Below are positions 43,603 to 55,984 of a stretch of DNA of 64,000 nt, piece after piece (position 1 is the stretch's first letter; the number at the start of each line of letters is the position of its first letter). The translations under genes were made by a program, and so were the position numbers. The notes under the pieces are model-generated. The model made no database searches. It was not told the DNA's origin and saw only the letters and a program-made list of their open reading frames with translations. This DNA is from Prosopocoilus inquinatus (Eukaryota > Arthropoda > Insecta > Coleoptera > Lucanidae), in contig JAYKNF010000013.1 of NCBI GenBank assembly GCA_036172665.1, forward strand, positions 2,852,001-2,916,000, given 5' to 3'.

Positions 43603-44938
43603 AGGAACCCCTTAAGTACACTTTTCCGAGTTTCTTTTCTTATATATGACAAGTGGGATCCGCTACGCTCCGCCCACTTGTGGGTATGAACAGAGGCTTG
43701 TGTGTACAGAGGCTTTGTATAGACGGAAGTTTCGTTTGGACGGAAGAGGTGAGAGCGCTGCGCGCTGTTTGGGCCGCTAGCCTTTGGGGGCTCGCGGCAC
43801 CTAGGGACTTGGAAGAATGTTGGAAAACTTTAAGAATTGATTTTTCTAATTTTCGAAATTTTGAGTATTTTTCCCCAATTTTTTCAATTTTTCCGTTCTC
43901 CTAATTTATAATTTTTTTTTCGCCGTCTGGGTTGGCCTCGCTTGGGTTGGCGTCGGTTGGGTTCACCTTGAACAATTTTACAACAGAAAGGGAAGGAAAG
44001 TTTAAGAAAAAGTGAGAAAAATTGTTGGAAAACTTAAGAAATCGGTTTCCTTAATTTTTAGAATTTTTTCCATTTTTTTTCGATTTTTTTCAATTTTTTC
44101 TCGAAATTTACTACATTTTTCCCTAATTCTTTAAATTTTTTCGTTTTCTTTAAAATAAAATTTTTCTGTCATCTGGGTTGACCTCGCTTGGGTTGGCGCC
44201 GTTTGAGTTGACCTTGAACGATTAAAAAAAAAAGAGTTAAGGAATATGTAAGAGAAAGTGAGGAAAAATGTTTTAAAAAAGTTGTAAAACGTTAATAATC
44301 GGCTTCCTCTATTCTTAGAATTTTTTCCTATTTTTTTCGATTTTTTCAATTTTTTCCCGAAATTTTGAATATTTTTCCCCAATTTTTCCGTTCTCCTAAT
44401 TTTTAAATTTTTTTTCGCCGTCTGGGTTGGCCTCGCTTGGGTTGGCGTCGGTTGGGTTGACCTTGAACAATTTTCGAAAAAAAGTGAATTAAAATGTAAG
44501 AAGTGATGAAATGTTTTAAAAAAGTTGGGAAACTTAAGAAATCCGTTTCCCTAATTTTTAGAATTCTTGTCGATTTTTCTCGATTTTTTTAAATTTCCCC
44601 CCGAAATTTTGAATATTTTTCCCCAATTTTTTCAATTTTTCCGTTCTCTTAATTTTTAATTTTTTAAAATTTTTATCGATTTTTTTCAATTTTTTCCCTT
44701 AAATTTCCCGCTTTAATTGCCGGCCGGAGAGCTAACGAATCGACCTCCCCGCGATCGCATTTTTTTTTTAATCACAAACGAACATCCAAAGCCTCCTTTA
44801 TTCATCTATTTACGTAATATGTACGGTCGAAATTATGTTCGAACGCGTCCGCGCGGCGAAAGAGATCGCGTCGGCGGCTTTAGATTAGGTCACGTTCGAC
44901 CGGCGGCGCACGTACTCCCTCCGCCGCCGGGCCGACTG
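43603..44938. repeat. Segment B, AT-rich spacer and segment C of unit 8
   Basis: Hairpin at 43649-43681. Almost identical to 15753-17088, including the GTGTGTACAG variant in segment B and GCGATCGCA in segment C. No gene is seen. Confidence 0.9.
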
Positions 44939-45526
44939 CGGGCGTAACACGACACACGCGAAAGAGATCGCGCGTCGCTTTCAGGTTAGATCATTGTCGA
45001 TAGTCAGCACGCCCCCCCTCCCTTCCGACCCCCGGTGCTCCGGCCCCACGACTGGCCGTACAGATATATAATATTACATATGTCAAGTGTCAAGGTTTCC
45101 TTACTGCGCGTGTCGCGCGATCGTTGCCAACCAACCCTCGTCGATCCCATCTTTTACGCGGCGGCAAATTCAAATGCAAATTCAAATGAGCTCCGTCAAA
45201 ATCTCGACGCGTTCGGTCGAGCGTACACGCGACGGCACAATGCAAATCGTGAAGAATTTAAGCGGCAAAACGACGCCGCCGCCGCCGCCGCGATCGTCTT
45301 ATAACCTTTTTTCCGATTACCGGAGTAACATCGGAGAAATGGAATTTGGAGGTTTTCAGTTGTTTTTAACACTTACTTTTTTTCAGTGGAAACACTTTTT
45401 CACTGTTACACACGCGTTCGTGTCACATTTTCGATATCACCCCGTATATCTCTCGCCATGTGGTAAACGTTACGTTCGTAAAGCTACTTTCTTCTACGTC
45501 GGAAAGAATTCGACGCGATCGATTTA
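44939..45526. repeat. Core segment A of unit 9 (588-bp form)
   Basis: Carries the 12-bp duplication. The small ORF (45240-45527) has a T-to-S change (AAGCGGC near 45260) within its ubiquitin-like start. Close copy of the core at 17089. Confidence 0.93.
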
Positions 45527-47510
45527 GACCTTTCGTTTGATAGGCGACAATCCGGGTTTACGTTCGACGCGTCCGATTTCGATCATTGCAGCGCCATCTT
45601 CGATCGAAAAATCGAACCGACGCGATTTTCCGTCGCCGCTCGGCGAGACCTTTCGTTTGATACGCGACAATCCGGGTTTACGTTCGACGCGTTCGATTTC
45701 GATCATTGCAGCGCCATCTTCGATCGAAAAATCGAACCGACGCGATTTTCCGTCGCCGCTCGTCGAGACCTTTCGTTTGATACGCGACAACCCGGGTTTA
45801 CGTTCGACGCGTCCGATTTCGATCATTGCAGCGCCATCTTCGATCGAAAAATCGAACCGACGCGACTTTCCGTCGCCGCTCGGCGAGACCTATCGTTTGA
45901 TACGCGACAACCCAGGTTTACGTTCAACGCGTCCGATTTCGATCATTGCAGCGCCATCTTCGATCGAAAAATCGAACCGACGCGATTTTCCGTCGCCGCT
46001 CGGCGAGACCTTTCGTTTGATGCGCGACAACCCGGGTTTACGTTCGACGAGTCCGATTTCGATCATTGCAGCGCCATCTTCGATCGAAAAATCGAACCGA
46101 CGCGATTTTCCGTCGCCGCTCGGCGAGACCTTTCGTTTGATGCGCGACAACCCGGGTTTACGTTCGACGCGTCCGATTTCGATCATTGCAGCGCCATCTT
46201 CGATCGAAAAATCGAACCGACGCGATTTTCCGTCGCCGCTCGGCGAGACCTTTCGTTTGATACGCGACAATCCGGGTTTACGTTCGACGCGTTCGATTTC
46301 GATCATTGCAGCGCCATCTTCGATCGAAAAATCGAACCGACGCGATTTTCCGTCGCCGCTCGGCGAGACCTTTCGTTTGATACGCGACAACCCGGGTTTA
46401 CGTTCGACGCGTCCGATTTCGATCATTGCAGCGCCATCTTCGATCGAAAAATCGAACCGACGCGATTTTCCGTCGCCGCTCGGCGAGACCTTTCGTTTGA
46501 TATGCGACAACCCGGGTTTACGTTCGACGCGTCCGATTTCGATCATTGCAGCGCCATCTTCGATCGAGAAATCGAACCGACGCGATTTTCCGTCGCCGCT
46601 CGGCGAGACCTTTCGTTTGATACGCGACAATCCGGGTTTACGTTCGACGCGTTCGATTTCGATCATTGCAGCGCCATCTTCGATCGAAAAATCGAACCGA
46701 CGCGATTTTCCGTCGCCGCTCGGCGAGACCTTTCGTTTGATCCGCGACAACCCGGGTTTACGTTCGACGCGTCCGATTTCGATCATTGCAGCGCCATCTT
46801 CGATCGAAAAATCGAACCGACGCGATTTTCCGTCGCCGCTCGGCGAGACCTTTCGTTTGATACGCGACAACCCGGGTTTACGTTCAACGCGTCCGATTTC
46901 GATCATTGCAGCGCCATCTTCCATCGAAAAATCGAACCGACGCGATTTTCCGTCGCCGCTCGGCGAGACCTTTCGTTTGATGCGCGACAACCCGGGTTTA
47001 CGTTCGACGCGTCCAGTTTCGATCATTGCAGCGCCATCTTCGATCGAAAAATCGAACCGACGCGATTTTCCGTCGCCGCTCGGCGAGACCTTTCGTTTGA
47101 TACGCGACAACCCGGGTTTACGTTCGACGCGTCCAGTTTCGATCATTGCAGCGCCATCTTCTATCGAAAAATCGAACCGACGCGATTTTCCGTCGCCGCT
47201 CGGCGAGACCTTTCGTTTGATACGCGACAACCCGGGTTTACGTTCGACGCGTTCGATTTCGATTATTGCAGCGCCATCTTCGATCGAAAAATCGAACCGA
47301 CGCGATTTTCCGTCGCCGCTCGGCGAGACCTTTCGTTTGATGCGCGACAACCCGGGTTTACGTTCGACGCGTCCGATTTCGATCATTGCAGCGCCATCTT
47401 CGATCGAAAAATCGAACCGACGCGATTTTCCGTCGCCGCTCGGCGAGACCTTTCGTTTGATACGCTACAATCCGGGTTTACGTTCGACGCGTTCGATTTC
47501 GATCATTGCA
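45527..47510. repeat. 120-bp satellite array 9, left part
   Basis: Opens with the same diagnostic monomers as arrays 5, 7 and 8. It is interrupted after GATCATTGCA by a non-LTR element. With the right part, and minus the 6-bp overlap ATTGCA, the array is 25x120+71, so the phase is kept across the insertion. Confidence 0.96.
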
Positions 47511-49222
47511 AAGCTACGAATAATTTGTACTTTCATAATGAATTTATACGCTTGCGTAATATATGTAAAACACAATTGTCTCTTGCGTACAAGACGTTCG
47601 TACATGGAACTGAAGAGTCCATTATGTCTAATCCTAAAAATATTTTTCAGTATGTCCATATGAGGCAAGGCACTACTCGGATCCCTAATAAATTATTCGT
47701 AAATGATAATAGATCTTATAGCTGTCCTCAGGATATTGTCAATGGTTTTGCCGATTTATTTTCTAAAATCCACTTGCCTGATTCTGGAATTATTGAACTT
47801 AATGATATATATTCGAACTCTCTCCCATTTCATATGCCACCTGTGTCCGAAGTAGAACTATTAAACATAATGGTAAAATTTCCTATTAAATTTACTGCAG
47901 GGGATGATTCAATTCCAAGCTTCTTGGTCCACGACGCTAGATATGCTTTTGTCAAGCCATTACTTCATATTATTAATGTTGCCATTGCTACGTCTTCTTT
48001 CCCGGATACCTGGAAAAGGGCCAGAATTACGCCTGTCTATAAAAAAGGTGATAAAGGGCAGATAAAAAATTATCGCCCTATAGCAATTTTGAACAACTTT
48101 GCTAAAATTTTTGAACAACTTATATATAAGCTTATTTATAGACAAACTTTCTCTTACATTGCTACATGTCAGCACGGCTTTATTTCTGGTAGGTCAACGA
48201 TTACGAACTTAGTCACTATAACGCAATTTATTGCTGAACAATTGAATAAACAGGGACAAGTTGACGTTGTATATACCGATCTATCTAGTGCTTTTGATAT
48301 GGTACACCACGGTATCCTTCTCAGGAAACTTAGCTCTTTCGGCATGACTTCTTCGTTGTTACATCTTATGAAATCTTATTTAACAGCCAGAGTGAGTTAT
48401 GTGTTTTACAACGGCTACAAATCATTTGAATATCAGGCAACCTCTGGTGTTCCGCAGGGTTCTAACTTAGGACCTTTGCTATTTGTTTTATTTATAAATG
48501 ATTTGTTAAACTCTCTTGAATGTCAAGTGCTTGCGTTTGCAGATGATTTAAAAATTTATGCGTCGGTTTCGACTGTTCATGAAGCTATTCAGCTACAGCA
48601 AGGTCTTGACACTATTAACTATTGGTGTGCCAACAATTATCTTAAGTTAAACATCAATAAATGTTGTTCTGTAACGTACACCAAAAAACTCAGTCCGATT
48701 AACTATGACTATAAATTAAATGGTCAAGTAATTATAAGGAAAACCTCCACAATGGATCTTGGGGTGCTTTTTGATTCTACTCTAAGCTTTTCTTCCCACA
48801 TAAAAAATATAGTTACCGCAGCCTCAAAAACACTTGGTTTTGTCTTTCGTACAGTCAAGTACTTTGATAACATTGATGTATTTAAATGTCTTTTCAATTC
48901 CTTAGTTATTAGCAGACTTGAATATGCTTCTCAAGTCTGGTCACCTTATTACATTTGCTATCGTTTAGATATCGAGCGTATACAACGTAGGTTTCTTAAA
49001 TTCCTTTCGTTGAAAATCTCTGGGGAATATCCCCCAAGAGGTGTTGACTATGACGACCTACTACGCAGACATAATTTTCAATCCCTTAGTCAACGTCGGG
49101 AAATACAAGGTGCTCGATTTATTTGGAAAGTCATTCATTATAAACTTGATTGTGTCGAAATCTTGGAATCTTTGAATTTTATGGTGCCACGTTTCAACTC
49201 GAGATGGTCTACAACATTTTAA
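47511..49222 (+). CDS. Reverse transcriptase of non-LTR element, 5'-truncated
   Basis: About 570 codons without a stop, lacking their own start because of truncation. Motifs in order: YKKGDKGQIKNYRPIAIL (fingers), TDLSSAFDMVHH (catalytic motif A), SGVPQGSNLGPLLFVLFIND (motif B region), FADDLKIYA (catalytic motif C, bases 48536-48547), then LGVLFDSTLSFSSHI and LEYASQVWSPYY, the thumb and C-terminal signatures of CR1/Jockey-type enzymes. The frame ends at TAA 49220-49222. By chance it is in frame with a repetitive frame of the upstream satellite (open from about 46502). The enzyme would prime cDNA on nicked target DNA, but without the endonuclease this copy should be dead. Confidence 0.9.
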
Positions 49223-49459
49223 CTGCGTACAGCTAAGAGTAATATCTTAATTAAAGCGCCTATATACACCATGTGCCGTAATGCTGATGCAAAATATGAT
49301 GATATATTTTGTGATAATCTATGATTTGCTTGCAGCATTTTATTAAACTAAATGTATTTAAATTGTTAGTATTTATATTGTTGTGTTTTCTTTTCGTCCT
49401 GTAATTGGGTATTTCCTGTTGGGCGACTACTACTTATTATTATTATTATTATTATTATT
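49223..49459 (+). other. 3' untranslated region and (TTA)n tail of non-LTR element
   Basis: AT-rich 3' end of the non-LTR element after the stop codon, finishing in about nine TTA/ATT units. No poly(A) run is present. Short tandem tails of this kind occur in several non-LTR clades. Confidence 0.8.
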
Positions 49460-50552
49460 ATTGCAGCGCCATCTTCGATCGAAAAATCGAACCGACGCGA
49501 TTTTTCGTCGCCGCTCGGCGAGACCTTTCGTTTGATACGCGACAATCCGGGTTTACGTTCGACGCGTTCGATTTCGATCATTGCAGCGCCATCTTCGATC
49601 GAAAAATCGAACCGACGCGATTTTCCGTCGCCGCTCGGCGAGACCTTTCGTTTGATACGCGACAACCCGGGTTTACATTCGACGCGTCCGATTTCGATCA
49701 TTGCAGCGCCATCTTCGATCGAAAAATCGAACCGACGCGATTTTCCGTCGCCGCTCGGCGAGACCTTTCGTTTGATACGCGACAACCCGGGTTTACGTTC
49801 GACGCGTCCGATTTCGATCATTGCAGCGCCATCTTCAATCGAAAAATCGAACCGACGAGATTTTCCGTCGCCGCTCGGCGAGACCTTTCGTTTGATACGC
49901 GACAATCCGGGTTTACGTTCGACGCGTTCAGTTTCGATCATTGCAGCGCCATCTTCGATCGAAAAATCGAACCGACGCGATTTTCCGTCGCCGCTCGGCG
50001 AGACCTTTCGTTTGATACGCGACAACCCGGGTTTACGTTCGACGCGTCCAGTTTCTATCATTGCAGCGCCATCTTCGATCGAAAAATCGAACCGACGCAA
50101 TTTTCCGTCGCCGCTCGGCGAGACCTTTCGTTTGATACGCGACAACCCGGGTTTACATTCGACGCGTCCAGTTTCGATCATTGCAGCGCCATCTTCGATC
50201 GAAAAATCGAACCGACGCGATTTTCCGTCGCCGCTCGGCGAGACCTTTCGTTTGATACGCGACAACCCGGGTTTACGTTCGACGCGTACGATTTCGATTA
50301 TTGCAGCGCCATCTTCGAACGAAAAATCGAACCGACGCGATTTTCCGTCGCCGCTCGGCGAGACCTTTCGTTTGATACGCGACAATCCGGGTTTACGTTC
50401 GACGCGTTCGATTTCGATCATTGCAGCGCCATCTTCGATCGAAAAATCGAACCGACGCGATTTTCCGTCGCCGCTCGGCGAGACCTTTCGTTTGATACGC
50501 GACAACCCGGGTTTACGTTCTACGCGACCGATTTCGATCATTGCGGCGCCAT
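49460..50552. repeat. 120-bp satellite array 9, right part
   Basis: Resumes at ATTGCAGCGCC in phase with the left part and ends with the normal terminal monomer. It includes the CTTCGAACGA monomer shared with arrays 5 and 8. Confidence 0.96.
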
Positions 50553-51888
50553 AGGAACCCCTTAAGTACACTTTTCCGAGTTTCTTTTCTTATATATGAC
50601 AAGTGGGATCCGCTACGCTCCGCCCACTTGTGGGTATGAACAGAGGCTTGTGTGGACAGAGGCTTTGTATAGACGGAAGTTTCGTTTGGACGGAAGAGGT
50701 GAGAGCGCTGCGCGCTGTTTGGGCCGCTAGCCTTTGGGGGCTCGCGGCACCTAGGGACTTGGAAGAATGTTGGAAAACTTTAAGAATTGATTTTTCTAAT
50801 TTTCGAAATTTTGAGTATTTTTCCCCAATTTTTTCAATTTTTCCGTTCTCCTAATTTATAATTTTTTTTTCGCCGTCTGGGTTGGCCTCGCTTGGGTTGG
50901 CGTCGGTTGGGTTCACCTTGAACAATTTTACAACAGAAAGGGAAGGAAAGTTTAAGAAAAAGTGAGAAAAATTGTTGGAAAACTTAAGAAATCGGTTTCC
51001 TTAATTTTTAGAATTTTTTCCATTTTTTTTCGATTTTTTTCAATTTTTTCTCGAAATTTACTACATTTTTCCCTAATTCTTTAAATTTTTTCGTTTTCTT
51101 TAAAATAAAATTTTTCTGTCATCTGGGTTGACCTCGCTTGGGTTGGCGCCGTTTGAGTTGACCTTGAACGATTAAAAAAAAAAGAGTTAAGGAATATGTA
51201 AGAGAAAGTGAGGAAAAATGTTTTAAAAAAGTTGTAAAACGTCAATAATCGGCTTCCTCTATTCTTAGAATTTTTTCCTATTTTTTTCGATTTTTTCAAT
51301 TTTTTCCCGAAATTTTGAATATTTTTCCCCAATTTTTCCGTTCTCCTAATTTTTAAATTTTTTTTCGCCGTCTGGGTTGGCCTCGCTTGGGTTGGCGTCG
51401 GTTGGGTTGACCTTGAACAATTTTCGAAAAAAAGTGAATTAAAATGTAAGAAGTGATGAAATGTTTTAAAAAAGTTGGGAAACTTAAGAAATCCGTTTCC
51501 CTAATTTTTAGAATTCTTGTCGATTTTTCTCGATTTTTTTAAATTTCCCCCCGAAATTTTGAATATTTTTCCCCAATTTTTTCAATTTTTCCGTTCTCTT
51601 AATTTTTAATTTTTTAAAATTTTTATCGATTTTTTTCAATTTTTTCCCTTAAATTTCCCGCTTTAATTGCCGGCCGGAGAGCTAACGAATCGACCTCCCC
51701 GCGATCGCATTTTTTTTTTAATCACAAACGAACATCCAAAGCCTCCTTTATTCATCTATTTACGTAATATGTACGGTCGAAATTATGTTCGAACGCGTCC
51801 GCGCGGCGAAAGAGATCGCGTCGGCGGCTTTAGATTAGGTCACGTTCGACCGGCGGCGCACGTACTCCCTCCGCCGCCGGGCCGACTG
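50553..51888. repeat. Segment B, AT-rich spacer and segment C of unit 9
   Basis: Hairpin at 50599-50631; three AT-rich subrepeats; segment C with GCTAACGAATC. Close to 15753-17088 and 43603-44938. No gene is seen. Confidence 0.9.
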
Positions 51889-52476
51889 CGGGCGTAACAC
51901 GACACACGCGAAAGAGATCGCGCGTCGCTTTCAGGTTAGATCATTGTCGATAGTCAGCACGCCCCCCCTCCCTTCCGACCACCGGTGCTCCGGCCCCACG
52001 ACTGGCCGTACAGATATATAATATTACATATGTCAAGTGTCAAGGTTTCCTTACTGCGCGTGTCGCGCGATCGTTGCCAACCAACCCTCGTCGATCCCAT
52101 CTTTTACGCGGCGGCAAATTCAAATGCAAATTCAAATGAGCTCCGTCAAAATCTCGACGCGTTCGGTCGAGCGTACACGCGACGGCACAATGCAAATCGT
52201 GAAGAATTTAACCGGCAAAACGACGCCGCCGCCGCCGCCGCGATCGTCTTATAACCTTTTTTCCGATTACCGGAGTAACATCGGAGAAATGGAATTTGGA
52301 GGTTTTCAGTTGTTTTTAACACTTACTTTTTTTCAGTGGAAACACTTTTTCACTGTTACACACGCGTTCGTGTCACATTTTCGATATCACCCCGTATATC
52401 TCTCGCCATGTGGTAAACGTTACGTTCGTAAAGCTACTTTCTTCTACGTCGGAAAGAATTCGACGCGATCGATTTA
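51889..52476. repeat. Core segment A of unit 10 (588-bp form)
   Basis: Carries the 12-bp duplication. The small ORF is at 52190-52477. Matches the core at 57322, 5433 bases downstream. Confidence 0.93.
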
Positions 52477-53267
52477 GACCTTTCGTTTGATAGGCGACAA
52501 TCCGGGTTTACGTTCGACGCGTCCGATTTCGATCATTGCAGCGCCATCTTCGATCGAAAAATCGAACCGACGCGATTTTCCGTCGCCGCTCGGCGAGACC
52601 TTTCGTTTGATACGCGACAACCCGGGTTTACGTTCGACGCGTCCGATTTCGATTATTGCAGCGCCATCTTCGATCGAAAAATCGAACCGACGCGATTTTC
52701 CGTCGCCGCTCGGCGAGACCTTTCGTTTGATGCGCGACAACCCGGGTTTACGTTCGACGCGTCCAGTTTCGATCATTGCAGCGCCATCTTCGATCGAAAA
52801 ATCGAACCGACGCGATTTTCCGTCGCCGCTCGGCGAGACCTTTCGTTTGATACGCGACAACCCGGGTTTACGTTCGACGCGTCCAGTTTCGATCATTGCA
52901 GCGCCATCTTCGATCGAAAAATCGAACCGACGCGATTTTCCGTCGCCGCTCGGCGAGACCTTTCGTTTGATACGCGACAACCCGGGTTTACGTTCGACGC
53001 GTCCAGTTTCGATCATTGCAGCGCCATCTTCGATCGAAAAATCGAACCGACGCGATTTTCCGTCGCCGCTCGGCGAGACCTTTCGTTTGATACGCGACAA
53101 CCCGGGTTTACGTTCGACGCGTTCGATTTCGATCATTGCAGCGCCATCTTCGATCGAAAAATCGAACCGACGCGATTTTCCGTCGCCGCTCGGCGAGACC
53201 TTTCGTTTGATACGCGACAACCCGGGTTTACGTTCTACGCGACCGATTTCGATCATTGCGGCGCCAT
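52477..53267. repeat. 120-bp satellite array 10 (6.6 monomers)
   Basis: Length 6x120+71. It differs from array 12 by one noticed base (GATTATT versus GATCATT near 52653). It is followed by the GGAACTCCTTAAG variant shared only with array 12. Confidence 0.95.
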
Positions 53268-54617
53268 AGGAACTCCTTAAGTACACTTTTCCGAGTTTCT
53301 TTTCTTATATATGACAAGTGGGATCCGCTACGCTCCGCCCACTTGTGGGTATGAACAGAGGCTTGTGTGGACAGAGGCTTTGTATAGACGGAGGTTTCGT
53401 TTGGACGGAAGAGGTGAGAGCGCTGCGCGCTGTTTGGGCCGCTAGCCTTTGGGGGCTCGCGGCACCTAGGGACTTGGAAGAATGTTGGAAAACTTTAAGA
53501 ATTGATTTTTCTAATTTTCGAAATTTTGAGTATTTTTCCCCAATTTTTTCAATTTTTCCGTTCTCCTAATTTATAAATTTTTTTTCGCCGTCTGGGTTGG
53601 CCCCGCTTGGGTTGGCGTCGGTTGGGTTCACCTTGAACAATTTTACAAAAGAAAGGGAAGGAAAGTTTAAGAAAAAGTGAGAAAAATTGTTGAAAAACTT
53701 AAGAAATCGGTTTCCTTAATTTTTAGAATTTTTTCCATTTTTTTTCGATTTTTTTCAATTTTTTCTCGAAATTTACTACATTTTTCCCTAATTCTTTAAA
53801 TTTTTTCGTTTTCTTTAAAATAAAATTTTTCTGTCATCTGGGTTGGCCTCGCTTGGGTTGGCGCCGTTTGAGTTGACCTTGAACAATTAAAAAAAAAAGA
53901 GTTAAGGAATATGTAAGAGAAAGTGAGGAAAAATGTTTTAACAAAGTTGTAAAACGTCAATAATCGGCTTCCTCTATTCTTAGAATTTTTTCCTATTTTT
54001 TTCGATTTTTTCAATTTTTTCCCGAAATTTTGAATATTTTTCCCCAATTTTTTCAATTTTTCCGTTCTCCTAATTTTTAAATTTTTTTTCGCCGTCTGGG
54101 TTGGCCTCGCTTGGGTTGGCGTCGGTTGGGTTGACCTTGAACAATTTTCGAAAAAAAGTGAAGGAAAATGTAAGAAGTGATGAAATGTTTTAAAAAAGTT
54201 GGAAAACTTAAGAAATCCGTTTCCCTAATTTTTAGAATTCTTGTCGATTTTTCTCGATTTTTTTAAATTTCCCCCCGAAATTTTGAATATTTTTCCCCAA
54301 TTTTTTCAATTTTTCCGTTCTCTTAATTTTTAAATTTTTAAAATTTTTATCGATTTTTTCAATTTTTTCCCTTAAATTTCCCGCTTTAATTGCCGGCCGG
54401 AGAGCGAACGAATCGACCTCCCCGCGCTCGCATTTTTTTTTTAATCACAAACGAACATCCAAAGCCTCCTTTTCCTTTATTCATCTATTTACGTAATATG
54501 TACGGTCGAAATTATGTTCGAACGCGTCCGCGCGGCGAAAGAGATTGCGTCGGCGGCTTTAGATTAGGTCACGTTCGACCGGCGGCGCACGTACTTCCTC
54601 CGCCGCCGGGCCGACTG
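53268..54617. repeat. Segment B, AT-rich spacer and segment C of unit 10
   Basis: Hairpin at 53314-53346; three subrepeats; private variants TTGAAAAACTT, TTTTAACAAAG and GAGATTGCG are shared with 58701-60050. No gene is seen. Confidence 0.9.
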
Positions 54618-55193
54618 CGGGCGTAACACGACACACGCGAAAGAGATCGCGCGTCGCTTTCAGGTTAGATCATTGTCGATAGTCAGCACGCCCCCCCTCC
54701 CTTCCGACCACCGGTGCTCCGGCCCCACGACTGGCCGTACAGATATATAATATTACATATGTCAAGTGTCAAGGTTTCCTTACTGCGCGTGTCGCGCGAT
54801 CGTTGCCAACCAACCCTCGTCGATCCCATCTTTTACGCGGCGGCAAATTCAAATGAGCTCCGTCAAAATCTCGACGCGTTCGGTCGAGCGTACACACGAC
54901 GGCACAATGCAAATCGTGAAGAATTTAACCGGCAAAACGACGCCGCCGCCGCCGCCGCGATCGTCTTATAACCTTTTTTCCGATTACCGGAGTAACATCG
55001 GAGAAATGGAATTTGGAGGTTTTCAGTTGTTTTTAACACTTACTTTTTTTCAGTGGAAATACTTTTTCACTGTTACACACGCGTTCGTGTCACATTTTCG
55101 ATATCGCCCCGTATATCTCTCGCCATGTGGTAAACGTTACGTTCGTAAAGCTACTTTCTTCTACGTCGGAAAGAATTCGACGCGATCGATTTA
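54618..55193. repeat. Core segment A of unit 11 (576-bp form)
   Basis: No 12-bp duplication. The small ORF (54907-55194) has H-to-Y and H-to-R changes (GGAAATAC and TATCGCCCC), shared with the core at 60051. Confidence 0.93.
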
Positions 55194-55984
55194 GACCTTT
55201 CGTTTGATAGGCGACAATCCGGGTTTACGTTCGACGCGTCCGATTTCGATCATTGCAGCGCCATCTTCGATCGAAAAATCGAACCGACGCGATTTTCCGT
55301 CGCCGCTCGGCGAGACCTTTCGTTTGATACGCGACAATCCGTGTTTACGTTCGACGCGTTCGATTTCGATCATTGCAGCGCCATCTTCGATCGAAAAATC
55401 GAACCGACGCGATTTCCCGTCGCCGCTCGGCGAGACCTTTCGTTTGATACGCGACAACCCGGGTTTACGTTCGACGCGTCCGATTTCGATCATTGCAGCG
55501 CCATCTTCGATCGAAAAATCGAACCGACGCGATTTTCCGTCGCCGCTCGGCGAGGCCTTCCGTTTGATACGCGACAACCCGGGTTTACGTTCGACGCGTC
55601 CGATTTCGATCATTGCAGCGCCATCTTCGATCGAAAAATCGAACCGACGCGACTTTCCGTCGCCGCTCGGCGAGACCTTTCGTTTGATACGCGACAACCC
55701 GGGTTTACGTTCGACGCGTCCGATTTCGATTATTGCAGCGCCATCTTCGATCGAAAAATCGAACCGACGCGATTTTCCGTCGCCGCTCGGCGAGACCTTT
55801 CGTTTGATACGCGACAATCCGGGTTTACGTTCGACGCGTCCGATTTCGATCATTGCAGCGCCATCTTCGATCGAAAAATCGAACCGACGCGATTTTCCGT
55901 CGCCGCTCGGCGAGACCTTTCGTTTGATACGCGACAACCCGGGTTTACTTTCTACGCGACCGATTTCGATCATTGCGGCGCCAT
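55194..55984. repeat. 120-bp satellite array 11 (6.6 monomers)
   Basis: Length 6x120+71. Private variants (CCGTGTTTACG, GAGGCCTTCCG, TTTACTTTCTACG) are repeated in array 13. Confidence 0.95.

Larger units (their letters stand above)
47511..49459 (+). mobile_element. 5'-truncated CR1/Jockey-like non-LTR retrotransposon
   Basis: About 1.95 kb inserted in a 120-bp monomer. The putative target duplication is ATTGCA (47505-47510 and 49460-49465); up to three bases of it are ambiguous because the element ends in (TTA)n at 49434-49462. Only the 3' part of the coding region (reverse transcriptase and C-terminal domain) is present; no endonuclease or ORF1 is seen, as expected from incomplete reverse transcription. 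The AT-rich base composition contrasts sharply with the satellite. The clade (CR1, L2, Jockey or I) cannot be settled by eye. Confidence 0.9.
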
